A DNA stretch of 20,989 nucleotides from Coptodactyla brooksi. Lineage: Eukaryota; Arthropoda; Insecta; Coleoptera; Scarabaeidae. Each line of letters starts with the position of its first letter. Position 1 is the stretch's first letter. The stretch is from assembly GCA_033557675.1 (NCBI GenBank), contig JAWQRM010000618.1:1-20989 (forward strand). Reading direction: 5' to 3'. This document shows, piece by piece, positions 10,173-20,047 of this stretch. The notes beneath the pieces were generated by a model. It was not told where the DNA came from. It did not search any database and was given only the letters and a program-made list of their open reading frames with translations. The translations under genes and the position numbers were made by a program.

Positions 10173-13100
10173 CGTTGCCGGTGAAGACGGAATGCTGCAG
10201 GAACTGGTTCTGGTTGCCATAGGAACTGTTGTTGCCCATCTGATAGAGCTGCTGGAAGAATGCCTCTTGGTTGTTGTCTTCAGTTTCGCCCTTGTTCTGC
10301 ATGTGAATGCCGGCCATTTGAAGGAGTTGGAGGTGCGTGTTGTTGTTGGTGTTTTGTTGTTGCGGGTGGGTGGTGGAATCGGCCGGTATTGATCCCGAAG
10401 CACTTGGAATTGGTGGCACTTGGAATTCGCCATCGTTGGCACCGTCTTTCGTGGCGTTTTCAAGGTGAGAACGAACGTTCGCGATGTGGCTCTTCGTGAA
10501 GATGTGATCTTGAATTGAATACTTGTGGGAATATTTGAATCCGCAATATTTACAATCATCGGGAAGTTGAGACGTATCGCTGTCGGTGCCTCCCAATACT
10601 TTTTGAAGGGCAATTTTGCCCTTCTTCTCTTTGGCGCGCGCGTTTTGGAACCACACTTGAACAACCCTCTTTGGCAAGCCGATCTCCCTTCCCAGCATCT
10701 CACACTCCGACATGGTAGGAGTTTTGTAATCCGAAAACAAGGATTTCATCACTTTTACTTGAATTGAGGACATCTGCGTTCTGAATCTTTTTGTTCCTCC
10801 GGTACTTCCTTGCGGTCTCTGATTGCTTTGCGTGCTACTCGCTGGGGACGTAGGGTTGCTTTCGTCGTCAAAAAATTCGGTTGTTTCCGACATCGTATCA
10901 CTCCTTTCATCACACATTGACCTTTCACTTAAATCCGTCAAAGGACCTGGGTCACACAAGCTTCTGTCGTGGTCCATGCTAACCTTCATTGGTCTCGATA
11001 AATCAACTGGCTTCGACAGGTCCAAAGGGATCTCACCTTCCTCTTTGACAACTTTAATTTCACTCTTGTCACCGTTGGTAGATGCGGCATGCGCTTGAAT
11101 TTCACTAATATACCTCCTCATGCTTTCCTCGTAGTACTTCTTGATTGAACTCTCCATTTCAGCATTCAAGTGATGAAACATTGGCGGCATTACTGGGTTA
11201 GGAGGAAACTTGCCGTCAACTCCCGAATTTAAGCTCGGCGTTGATTCTAAGCTTACTTCTTCGTCTGGTAAAGCGTCAATATTTATTTCTCCCCTGGCAC
11301 ATTGATCAGCATGTTTGGTTGTTAAGTGGGACTCCAAAGCTGATTTCACTTTGAATAGGGCAGGGCAGAAAGGGCATCTTTTATTGATTACCTGAGCGTG
11401 AGCCCTAAATTGCCCTTTTCTTTCTCTCGCTCTGGTGTTTTGAAACCAAACTTGAACAACCCTTTTTTTCAAACCAACCTCTCGAGCGATATTTTCTAGC
11501 ATTTTTCTCGATGGATTACTTTCGATTTGATATTTTTGGTACAAATAATCCAATTGTTCTGGCAAGATGGTCGTTCGCAATCTTTTATCTTTAGGTTGGT
11601 CTGATACGTCGCTTTCGCCGTCGTAGTCTTCTAATTTTCTTTTCGGAGTATTCACGTTGTTTAACATGTTCATCAGAGGGTTGTTCATGATAGGTGATTT
11701 ATTGTTGGCCTGCTCGCTTATTTGTAATTGTGCGTGTTGTTGGAGAATCCCAAATGCTGACTCAGGGGAATATTGCGAGAATAATGTCGGATTCATGATG
11801 TGTACCAATTGGTGTTCACGCCAAAGTTCAAATCTTGGAAAGACGAGGTTGCACTTGTCGCACTGAAAGGTGCCTTCTTTGGAATCGTTAGGTGTTGATG
11901 TTGATAAGGGACTAGGTGCGAAATTTGTCGGTGTAGGTGTTGTTGGCGGATTGGGTTGCAGAGGGCTTTGAGAAGTGACAGGAATTTGATTTTGTTGTTG
12001 TGGTGGTGGCGGTTGTTGTTGTTGTTGCTGTTGTACAGTTTGATTGTTGTTCGGTTGGATTTGCGGGTTGGTTTGTTCGATGGTGGTACTGGAATTTGAA
12101 TCTTCGGAACTTAGCACGGCGGCTATTTGGGCTGCGGCGGCCTGAGCTTGTGCTGACCTTTTAGCGTCTTCCTCTTTGAAGCAATGGGTCTTTTGATGTC
12201 TGATCAGTTCGTAGTAACGTTGGAACACTAGCAGGCATTTTTTGCATTGATAATTTAAGCCAGGCGTCCTTTGAAAGCGATTAGCTCCTGTTTCGTCGAC
12301 GATTCCCGGGGCAGGTTCCACAGCAGGTTGGTTTTCGTAGACCTTTCGGGCTTTTTGTCTTGCATTTTGGAACCACACCACAATCACCCTTGGACTCAAG
12401 CTGAGCAGTTTCGAAAGGTACTCCAGGTCGTCATCTTTGGGATAAGCGTTATTCTCAAAGAACTCTTGAAGCACTTTGATTTGGTAATCTGTAAATCTTG
12501 TTCTATTAGCTCTTTTCCCCGTACTTCCTGCTGAGTTACCTGAATTGCCGGAGTGGAAGTCTCTGTTTGGACTTAGACATCGATTTGGTGTAGACATTGG
12601 TAGGATACCTTGAAGTGGGTTTGGACTGGGGAATACTTGTTGGTTCAGTTTTGGTGGTGGTAACATTGGACTTGAAGGTGTGACGTTCATTGTGGGTGTA
12701 GTGGTAGTCAAGGTATCTGCTAGTTGAGAAGCTATAATGGATGTTAAGGTTAGATTATTCTGCGGCGTGTTTGGCATTGGAAGATTGTTCGCGTGATTGT
12801 CGGCTAAACTAATTGAAGGAATTGGACTTTGTGACGTTTGATTGGTGCTGAACACGTTTGATTTATCGTCGAGTTCTTCTGGTTTGTCTTCAGTTTTGAT
12901 CGGAGTCTCCTCCATCGGTTCCTCTTTGATTTCCGTCTTGACTTCTGTCGGAAGCGGCGGTGGAGTTTTATTCTTTAGGATTAAATTTTCTTCGGTACTC
13001 GAATTGTTTAAAGGGATTACTTTAGCTTCTCCCGTTTTTTCGTATTCTTCTAAATTCAATGTGGTCGAGGGCGGGTTATTGAAGTTGTAAGGACTATCTT

Positions 13101-13302
13101 TGTTCCTTTGCCTCTCTTTAAATAAAGTGTTTCTGAACCAATGTTTGATAACTTTGGGCGGCAGACCACTTTGGGCAGCCATATCGTGAATCTGTTCTTC
13201 AGATGGAGAATTGTTGATGTCAAAATGAGCACGCAGGATCTTCAGTTGGTCGTCGGTGATGCGAGTTCTAGCCCGTTTCTGATTGGCTGCGGCGTTAACG
13301 GC
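10173..13302 (-). CDS. zfh2: zfh2/ZFHX3-type transcription factor, internal four-homeodomain exon
   Basis: This exon continues the zinc-finger exon in phase 0. The acceptor is CTTTCAAATAG (AG at 13304-13303), followed by codons AVNAAANQKRARTRITDD, so the true exon begins 40 codons before the first ATG at 13182. It ends one base into a Gly codon at a perfect GTAAGT donor (10172-10167, phase 1); the residues after TGNG in the raw ORF are intron. Homeodomains lie at 13102-13281 (WFRN), 12337-12516 (WFQN), 11410-11589 (WFQN) and 10615-10794 (WFQN); each has Arg5, Trp48 and Asn51. C2H2 fingers lie between and after them at 12184-12246, 11800-11862, 11311-11376 and 10486-10554. Other landmarks are clustered SUMO consensus sites (12889-12942), a Gln/Pro tract (11992-12033), an Ala-rich stretch before it, and tandem PLDLS-PVDLS motifs (10996-11028). 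The signatures DINNSPSEEQI and KVIKHWFRNTLFKERQRNKD are diagnostic of the ZFHX family. Vertebrate ZFHX3/4 have four homeodomains and Drosophila Zfh2 is described with three. Confidence 0.96.
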
Positions 13303-13359
13303 CTATTTGAAAGACAAAAGAAAAAAGGCATTGGTAATTTGCAGTGATTTATCCGAGCT

Positions 13360-13670
13360 CTCGATACGTACAAAACGCGCGTAGATGTGCCCCGGCATTA
13401 ATAAATAGTAACAAATTGGCAATAAATCAATTACGATAATTATCACGGCACAAGGTTACGGGCAACAAATAGCAATTAAAATAATCAAGGAGTCGGATCT
13501 CGGCCGGTCTGCCAGTAATTGTCAGATCTGAGAATGTATAATTACTACTTAACGTTTTGTGCGCCTTGCACACTATATCAGAGTCCGGAGGGGCCGTACA
13601 ATGAGACTCGATTTTTTACCCTTTAACGAAACATTATTATTGCTGGGACCTGTCTCGGCAAGCAGGAAAA
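13360..13670. promoter_or_regulatory. Candidate intronic cis-regulatory block
   Basis: This non-repetitive block begins about 60 bp upstream of the homeodomain exon. It holds many ATTA/TAAT homeodomain core words: around 13398, 13427-13443 (CAATTACGATAATTATC), 13470-13483, 13513-13519, 13537-13543 and 13631-13638. These alternate with GC-rich unique sequence containing several CpG. No frame is open across it. ZFHX genes are generally surrounded by conserved enhancers, so an enhancer, possibly autoregulatory, is plausible; conservation cannot be judged here. Confidence 0.3.
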
Positions 13671-14622
13671 AAAGTTGTCCGTGATTCAGAAAAATTTCCA
13701 GCTCGTAAAGTTAAGAAGTTACAAATAAAGATATGAGCAGTGAAACTAGAATAGCTGTAGGGCAAATTGGTTCAATAAATTAATACAGCATATATAACCA
13801 TAAAATGAACCCTTGATATCCTACGATCAAAAACAAAACATCTAGCATGCATTTGTTTTAAAAAAAAAATTGACATTTTTAGGTTAGGTTTTCTTTCAGT
13901 TTCAACACAATTATAAGCTCAATTTTATTAAAAAAATAACCTAAAACTATCAAATGTGGATATTTCCTGGCGATACTGCCAATATATGTCATTATAGAAA
14001 CATTTCAAGATTATATTAAACTCTTAATATTAAACTCTTCTGGTATAATATTTTATATTTCATCTAGCTTTGCCAGTTTCGGCTTTTTAGGGCTATCCTC
14101 TAATTCTATACAATTTATTATCATAATTTTTGTGAGATAATTATATTAGGAGTGAGTTGTTATGTGTTTTAATATGTGTGGATGTAATAAGTTTCTTATA
14201 AATGATTAGTTTTTGATTACAAATTGAGATTGGAGATTTCAGTTCGTTGATATAATGTTGTTGTTAGTAATTAGAATGAAATTGTAATAAAATTGTGGTT
14301 GTAGATGTGTTTGGTTTTGGATTATTTGTTTATGTCAGTTAGGTTATAGGTTAGTTAGGTTTATTTAATATTAAACCAGAAGTGTATTATTTTTTTGTAT
14401 TATTATTTTTTCCTACTAAAATCTACAATTATTCATCCAGGTTATAAGCGGAATCTAAACAATAAAGCAGAATATAGATGTTCTTAACAAACTGATACTC
14501 TGAATATCTGTATGAGCCCCAACAAAGGGGTTTATAAAGATATTATTTATTATATAATGACCTTTTGTTCCTTTTAAAGTTATACAATACACAAAATAGA
14601 CTGAAATTAGAACTTATTATTG

Positions 14623-14683
14623 AATTATTCTTTCAAATTTGAAAGAATAATTTGAATTTGTATACATCAGTATACAAATTCAA
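14623..14683. repeat. Two abutting perfect palindromes
   Basis: The first (14623-14652) is a 30-bp perfect palindrome with half-site AATTATTCTTTCAAA and no spacer. The second (14652-14683) has 14-bp arms TTGAATTTGTATAC and a 4-base spacer ATCA. They share one base. Both lie in the intron between the two zfh2 exons. Confidence 0.85.
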
Positions 14684-15675
14684 TATAATTCAATGCAACT
14701 TCAAATATGAATAATTGTAGCTATATTTGTAAAGGTAATACAAATCTATTTTTGGAGCACATTTTTAGTATATATATTATTGGGGTGTTCGTCAAAAAAT
14801 TATCATTTTATAATAACCATATTTCATAAAATATTCAGCTTGAAAATGGTTTGTATTTCATATTTTGGAGGCTTGTACTATATAAAAAATATTTTATTCA
14901 TTTATATAACAAAATAGGTACAGGGTGAATCACCGAAGTGTATTTTTTCCGAAGTTGTGTTAATGTTTGCTTTAGAGAGAATTTTTTGAAATAAAGTTAC
15001 ACCAAATATACAGAAATACAGAGTGTTGACATCAGAAAATTGGCATTTTCCATACTTAAGAAATGCCTTATTTAGTGTACATTTTAGAAATTTTTGATAG
15101 CACCGAAATCGTCAATTTTCAAGGTGTACAAATACGTTTCTCCCGTTGCGCAAAAGTTGGTGCCACCAGTAAGTTATGGTTAAAATTGTCAGATGTAAAA
15201 CGTCATTATCGTAAGGTTGGACATCTGTGAACAACATCACCTTTGAAATATTAGTGAATTTTTATCAGTATAATATGTTTTTTATGTGCGAAAACTTTTG
15301 ATTTACTTTTTCCATTTGAAGAAACCTGCAGCTGAGGCGCATCCATTGCTTGTAGAAGCATGTGGTGACGCTAACATAAGTGAGAGAAATTGTGGTTTCA
15401 AAAGAACGGCGAATTTGACATCGAAGACAAAGAATTAAAATCATAAGGAAGTTAAAATCATTGGAAATGGTTCAAAAACAAGGAAATTGGGTTCCATCTG
15501 AACTGACGCCGAGAAATGTTAAACGCTGATAATCCAAAAAGGAAGAAATCATGGGGACCACGTCGCCATGATACATCTACAGCTAAGCTGTCAAAATTGT
15601 CAAAACCTATTTGGAAACACTGAATTGTTTCGATCGATGACGCATGGTGTGTCTAAGCAGCACGTTACATCATAT

Positions 15676-15682
15676 GAAGATA
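15676..15682. repeat. Left target-site duplication of the LINE (GAAGATA)
   Basis: This heptamer lies at the mariner-LINE junction inside the mariner codons for Glu-Asp. It is repeated at 16350-16356 directly after the LINE tail. Removing one copy plus the insert restores the mariner frame, which fixes the insertion boundaries. Confidence 0.8.
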
Positions 15683-16349
15683 AAATAGTTAAAATTTTCA
15701 TTATGTGGAACCCTGCTCATAGCGGAATAGAGGGGAATGTGAATGCGGATTCTTTGGTGAAGGGAGTGCATAATAAACCTTATTTTGAATGTAAAGTAGA
15801 TAATAAAGATCTCTCGGGTAAAGTCGAAAAGGAGAAAATGCTGGAGCGGCAGTATATCTGGGATATCACCAACAAAGTAAAAGCAAAATTTACGGCAAAA
15901 TTAACACCTGAAATTAGCAGGATTCCTTGGTTTGGGATTATGCCTTTTGTGCCCAACATGACATAATAACTAGGATGACACTAAATCATGGATTGTTTCC
16001 CAAACATATGTTTAAGATAGAAATTACGGAATCAGAGAATTGTTTGTGCGGAATGGTGGGAGACATGAATCACATAGTTTTTGAACGTCCCAGATTTGAA
16101 CGTCCCAGGTAGCAAGAAATAATTATTTTCCCCCTTTTAATGTGATTTATTTGTTGGCCTTGAATTCTTTCAAGATTTATCGTTGTCTGTTTATTTTTCT
16201 TTCTGATTGTGGCTATTTGATTTTACCTGTCTTTCCTATCCTTCATTCCTCTCTTTATTTATTTTTTTTTCTCATAGGACCTTTTCGGGTTTGTAATGAA
16301 CCGTAATGTCGAGGGATCTATAGAGTCCAAACACCAAGAATAAAAAGAA
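15683..16349 (+). mobile_element. 5'-truncated LINE (RNase H tail) inserted in the mariner copy
   Basis: This is the 3' end of a non-LTR retrotransposon. The first codons give the end of an RNase H domain (MWNPAHSGIEGNVNADSLVKG, matching the WxPSHxGIxGNExAD pattern, with the Asp retained). Then come linker sequence and a C-terminal CLCG-x7-H segment with NHIVFERP, where a Cys is expected in place of the Arg. A frameshift lies near 15925-15960 and the reading ends at the TAG at 16110-16112. About 240 bases of 3' UTR follow, ending in AATAAAAAGAAG. The insert is flanked by GAAGATA at 15676-15682 and 16350-16356, a 7-bp target-site duplication. Truncation from the 5' side plus a target-site duplication is the usual mark of target-primed reverse transcription. 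RNase H suggests an I, R1 or Loa-like clade, but the fragment is too short to decide. Confidence 0.85.
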
Positions 16350-16356
16350 GAAGATA
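16350..16356. repeat. Right target-site duplication of the LINE (GAAGATA)
   Basis: This is the second copy of the heptamer. The LINE tail itself ends in AAGAAG, so the exact left edge of this copy is ambiguous by about three bases. Confidence 0.78.
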
Positions 16357-16918
16357 CCAAAACTTGGATCAATGCACGGATAGCTTCAAAAGTATGTTCC
16401 GTATGCTGTCAGTTTTTGATGCAAAACGGTGGAAACTTTTTGTACACCTGATAGTTTTAGAAATTTCAAAATAATTTAAAAAAACAGCATTTACAAATAA
16501 AAGAATTTTAAGGGAGCTACGGAAGAAACATGCTTAGGTGGATAAATTGCCTTTTCAATATAAATTTGTATTAAATTTTACTTTTAAATAGGCACAAAAC
16601 GCCTTCAAAATAGAAAACCAACGTACCCTATAGCTTTTCGTCTTCCGACAATCGGTCTTTGTTACTTTCAAAATGCCTTTTTACCAAAATTGAAAAGAGG
16701 CCCGGGATTGCAAAAGACAATAACTGACCCAGCGGGGTATTTAAGTGTGAAAACAATAGTGACCGCCGAAGAAAGGGTTGGCAGTTTCACGGGCAACTTC
16801 AAAAAAGGTCCGCCGAAACCAGGTAGTTATATTTATTTCTTTGTTATTGTTAAGTACGTGTGAAGGAATTTTTGTGTTTTTCTAAAACGAGGGAATAAAT
16901 TAAAATTGTTCGACTCAC

Positions 16919-19881
16919 CGCCTGCTGTTGCATAATCGCTTGTTGTTTAGCCAGTAATGCTTGTTGATCTTGCGGATTAAATTGATTCATAGGATCGTAA
17001 GGTGGCGGCGGCATCATTAGGGGAACCAGTGGCGGCTGCAGATTCATAGCAGCTAGAGCATTGAGGCCAATCGGTAGGCCCATTCCCATCATCTGCATCA
17101 TAGGGTTAAAGTTTAGCTGTTGTAATTGCATGACATTTATGGCCGCTTGCATTTCGGACATCTGTTGAGCTAACGCCATGGGATTTTGTGCCATCGTCTG
17201 GGCTAGCATGGCTTGTATGTTAGCGGGTAGCGTGTCAGTGGTGCTCACTGGTGTCGACGAAGAGGTCGGTGTCGACGGGGCCGTAGAAGTAGCTTCCGGG
17301 GGCGTGTGTAGGTTAAGTTTGATTTGGATCGTCTCTTTGGATTCGTCTTCGGGCACCTTTTCCGCCGTGGAATGGTCGGCCGCGGGAGATGTGGGAACTG
17401 CATTTGGCGCTCCCTGGGTAGTGACGGTGTTTAGTGTCGATACTGTTGAGGAGGTGGCTGCCGTCACGACCACAGTTTTCTTTTCGTATTCGTTCTTGAA
17501 CTGTTGAGCATACTTTTCTAAGAATTCTAGTGGCACTAAATCTTTATGTACTTCTTCACAGTGAGATTTTAACACCCACACACTAGAGAATTCTTTATTG
17601 CAATGTTGGCACGTGGATTTACTTACTTCGGGTAAGCTGCTTTCGACCTGGTCCTCCTCGACTGTCGGCCTCGTGGCGTCCGCGTCGTCATTGTTGTGGT
17701 TGGCAGTCGGCTGCGGCGATTGCATCTTTTCCTCCGGGTCTCGCTGCTGCCGGTGCCGCCTCTGATGGTTCTCGTTATATTGCATTACTAGGTCGAAGCC
17801 GAAGCTCTCGAGTAGGTGTTTGTACATGTGAGAGCTGGCCTTCTTCGGCAGGTTTAATTTGCTGAGGATGTCTTGGTCGACGGGCGGAGGACTTTTCGCT
17901 ATTCCGCCGGCTTCCTGACCGTGAAAAACTGCCATCGGCGTCGCGAACAGGCAGTAGAGTTGTTGATGAGCGGTCAATTGCTCTTGCGTACTGACGAATA
18001 TGCCGCATTTGGGACAGCTAAGCATCCCTTGGCTACCTGTACATTGTCCAGGTGACGGAGGGGTGGGAGAGTTCTTATCCCCACTACAAGGGGTAGGACT
18101 GCGCTGTTTCGGAGACTGCATGGCTTCGGGTTGTTCAATTAACGGTTTAGATAAATCTATTTGGCCGGCGAGGGCGAGATCTTGCAACTTACTCGCCCTC
18201 GTCTGATGCAGAACGCTCCGCATGTGGATGTCCAAGGTGCTGCCCTGCGTGTACGCAACCTTGCAAATGTTGCAACGGTACTTTTTCTTGTCGTCCTCTT
18301 CGGACGACGTGCTCTTCGGCGTTAAAGACATGTTCGGCGCTTGACCGATCACCGGCGAGACGGGCGGGTTATTGTTGTTGTTCTGTTGTTCTTGCATCGC
18401 CCTTTTCAACTTGTGCAAATGACTGACGGAATTGTAATGAACCAGGAGGATGTTTTTCTGGGTAAAACTTTCTTTGCACACGTCGCATTTGTACGGTCGG
18501 TTCGGGTCCAGGTATTTCTCCATCGGGTAGCTCAATTTCTCGCCTTTCCGATGGAGTAGGGTTTTGTTGTGCGCCGTCAGATAGCTCTGGCGCGTGAACG
18601 CTACCTTGCAACGGTGACACTTGTACTTCCTGTTCGGGTCGTTGTAGCTATCCTCGGCGATCGCCTGGCTGTTTAGGTAATCCTCCAGGAACTGCTGATC
18701 CTTATAAATGATGCTATCGTCCGAGTTCTCGCCGTCGTTCTGGTTGCTGTCGTCGTGATTGGTGCTCAGGTCCTTGTTCTCCTCGCACTCCTCCATCTCG
18801 TCGCGCATCGACTCCTTTTTCAGCAGGTCGTTCGTCGAACTGTCCAAAACTTGTCCCTGCAGCCCGGCGAGAAGTAAGGGATTGTTCATGAGGCTCTGCT
18901 TGTACGCCGTCAGTTCTTCGTCAGTCAATTCCGAGTGCACCGTCTCCACGTGTTTGTGTAACGCGACGAGAGAGCGAAAACTTCGACCGCACAGAACACA
19001 CTTCGTCGCGTCGCGTATTAAATGATACTGCGAGTGCAACTGTAACTTTTCTAAAGTCTTAAACGCCAACGAACACTGATTACACCTGTACTTGTACACG
19101 TGCTTTTCGGATACCGACATGTTCGTAATAGAATTTTTCGCGTGCACCTCCTTGAAGTGCATTTGTAGAGCGTGAGCTGTCGGAAAAAACTGGTTGCACG
19201 TCTTCTTCCAGCAGACGTAGCCCGGCCCACTAGGCGTTTGCTTAATCTCCAAATGACCGGTTTCGTTCTGATGAAAACACAGCTCGTCTATATTTTTGAA
19301 ATTTTTAAAACAGGTGCTGCACCTCTCGTACTCCGAATCGGCCGTGTCGTCGCTGTTCGGCGATAGTATGTTCGGTTCGGCGTCGATTGCCGCCGGATCG
19401 CCCTTATCCAACTTTTGCGAATCCTTCGACGAAACGGACATCGGTGAGACGGATTGATTGGGTGGCGTTTGGTTATTACTGGAGTTATTGTTAGGCGTGG
19501 GCGTCCTCGAGGAACTATTTAACCAGTGGCTCTGGTCTACGAGCATGAGCAGACGTTGCAGGCCTTCGCTGTTCACCGAATGGATCTGCATGACGTGCCT
19601 CTCGAGATTGGATCTCTCTTTGAAAGAGTCCTGGCACAATGGACATTGCAAACACAAAATTTCTTGCGAGGAACTGTTTGTACCGTGCTGGGTCAGTACG
19701 TGAGTCTGGATGCGCATCTCCGAATCGCTCACATACTCGCAATAAGGGCACATGTGATTCACGCCCGTATTCGCCCCATCCCTGGACTTTACTTCGTCGT
19801 TTTCATCGGCCGGCTCCATTTTTATGCCGTCTTTCAGCGGATCGGTTGAGTTGGCGTCCGAGTTCACGCTGTCCCTTCGTT
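16919..19881 (-). CDS. zfh2: zfh2/ZFHX3-type transcription factor, internal zinc-finger exon
   Basis: This is an internal exon of a nuclear zinc-finger homeobox transcription factor, open for about 987 codons. It starts after a TTTCAATTTAG acceptor (AG at 19883-19882, phase 2, so the first codon is split) and ends at GCG followed by GTGAGT (donor 16918-16913, phase 0). Eleven C2H2-type fingers are visible, at 19685-19750, 19580-19645, 19253-19321, 19142-19213 (C-x4-C), 19022-19084, 18935-19000, 18551-18619, 18419-18487, 18206-18274, 17951-18016 (last ligand Cys, degenerate) and 17546-17611. Three of them (18551-18619, 18419-18487, 18206-18274) have the H-x5-H spacing typical of ZFHX proteins. 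The C-terminal part is Thr/Ser/Pro-rich, then Met/Gln-rich (about 16925-17230). A sumoylation consensus IKME lies at 19814-19825 and IDLSKP at 18143-18160. The exon is GC-richer than the next coding exon. Identity follows from finger order and from direct in-phase joining to the homeodomain exon. N-terminal exons lie outside the window. Confidence 0.93.
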
Positions 19882-20047
19882 CTAAATTGAAACAGATATC
19901 AACAGGTCGTATCAATTAAAAAAAAAAAAGAAAAGTTGCGCAATCTTGAGCAAAAAAATAAACATTCCAAACTAGCTGCATACACATAATTTATCATTGA
20001 ATTGAGATGGATCCATCTTGCGAGCATTGGTGAAATATAAATTGATT

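Larger units (their letters stand above)
15301..16451 (+). mobile_element. Decayed mariner transposase, interrupted by a LINE
   Basis: Fragments of a mariner-family transposase (DD34D, cut-and-paste) follow in order but in different frames. They are the helix-turn-helix region with HLKKPAAEAH and ISERNC (15301-15392), WFQKNGEFDIEDKE (15393-15434), KSLEMVQKQGNWVPSEL (about 15455-15508), NPKRKKSWGPRRHDTSTAK (15531-15587), VKTYLETLN (from 15599), and LFRSMTHG to SYED (15625-15681). After a 667-bp insertion, the sequence resumes in frame with TKTWINARIASK and reaches a stop at 16449-16451. The catalytic middle, between TSTAK and VKTYLETL and then up to LFRSM, is deleted. Frameshifts and missing catalytic Asp residues make it a dead copy. 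I could not recognise terminal inverted repeats, so the element ends are not defined; upstream 5' sequence probably extends into 15000-15300. Confidence 0.85.
13303..16918 (-). other. Phase-0 intron between the two zfh2 exons
   Basis: The donor GTGAGT is at 16918-16913 and the acceptor AG at 13304-13303, after a CTTTCAAAT tract. Both are phase 0, so joining gives an uninterrupted QQQA-AVNAAANQKRARTR reading into the first homeodomain. Inside lie a site-rich AT block (13360-13670), a double palindrome (14623-14683) and a mariner relic carrying a LINE. The remainder (about 13680-14620, 14690-15290 and 16460-16910) is AT-rich and I see no gene in it. The stretch 16620-16840 is of higher sequence complexity but shows no coding pattern. 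Confidence 0.9.

Noticed and set aside
10014..10703. 229-codon minus-strand ORF overlapping the homeodomain exon
   Set aside because: It is a shifted frame of the zfh2 exon, crosses the donor site, is low in recognisable domains and rich in Arg/Thr/Ser as expected from a shadow frame.
13180..13182. ATG at 13182 as the start of the homeodomain protein
   Set aside because: The first homeodomain would be cut in half; the frame stays open upstream to an AG acceptor at 13304-13303, with the missing N-terminal homeodomain residues encoded there.
14919..15030. CAGGGTGAATCACC and ACAGAGTGTT as transposon termini
   Set aside because: They resemble the CAGGGTGTTNC ends of some insect elements, but I found no matching partner end or target-site duplication.
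17178..17507. 109-codon plus-strand ORF, Val/Gly/Ser-rich
   Set aside because: Antisense shadow of the Thr/Ser/Pro-rich part of the zinc-finger exon.
19526..19849. 107-codon plus-strand ORF
   Set aside because: Antisense of the first two zinc fingers; no domain of its own.
19913..19915. Start codon of the zinc-finger ORF at 19915
   Set aside because: It is TTG, not ATG, and lies upstream of a good splice acceptor at 19883-19882 in what must be intron.
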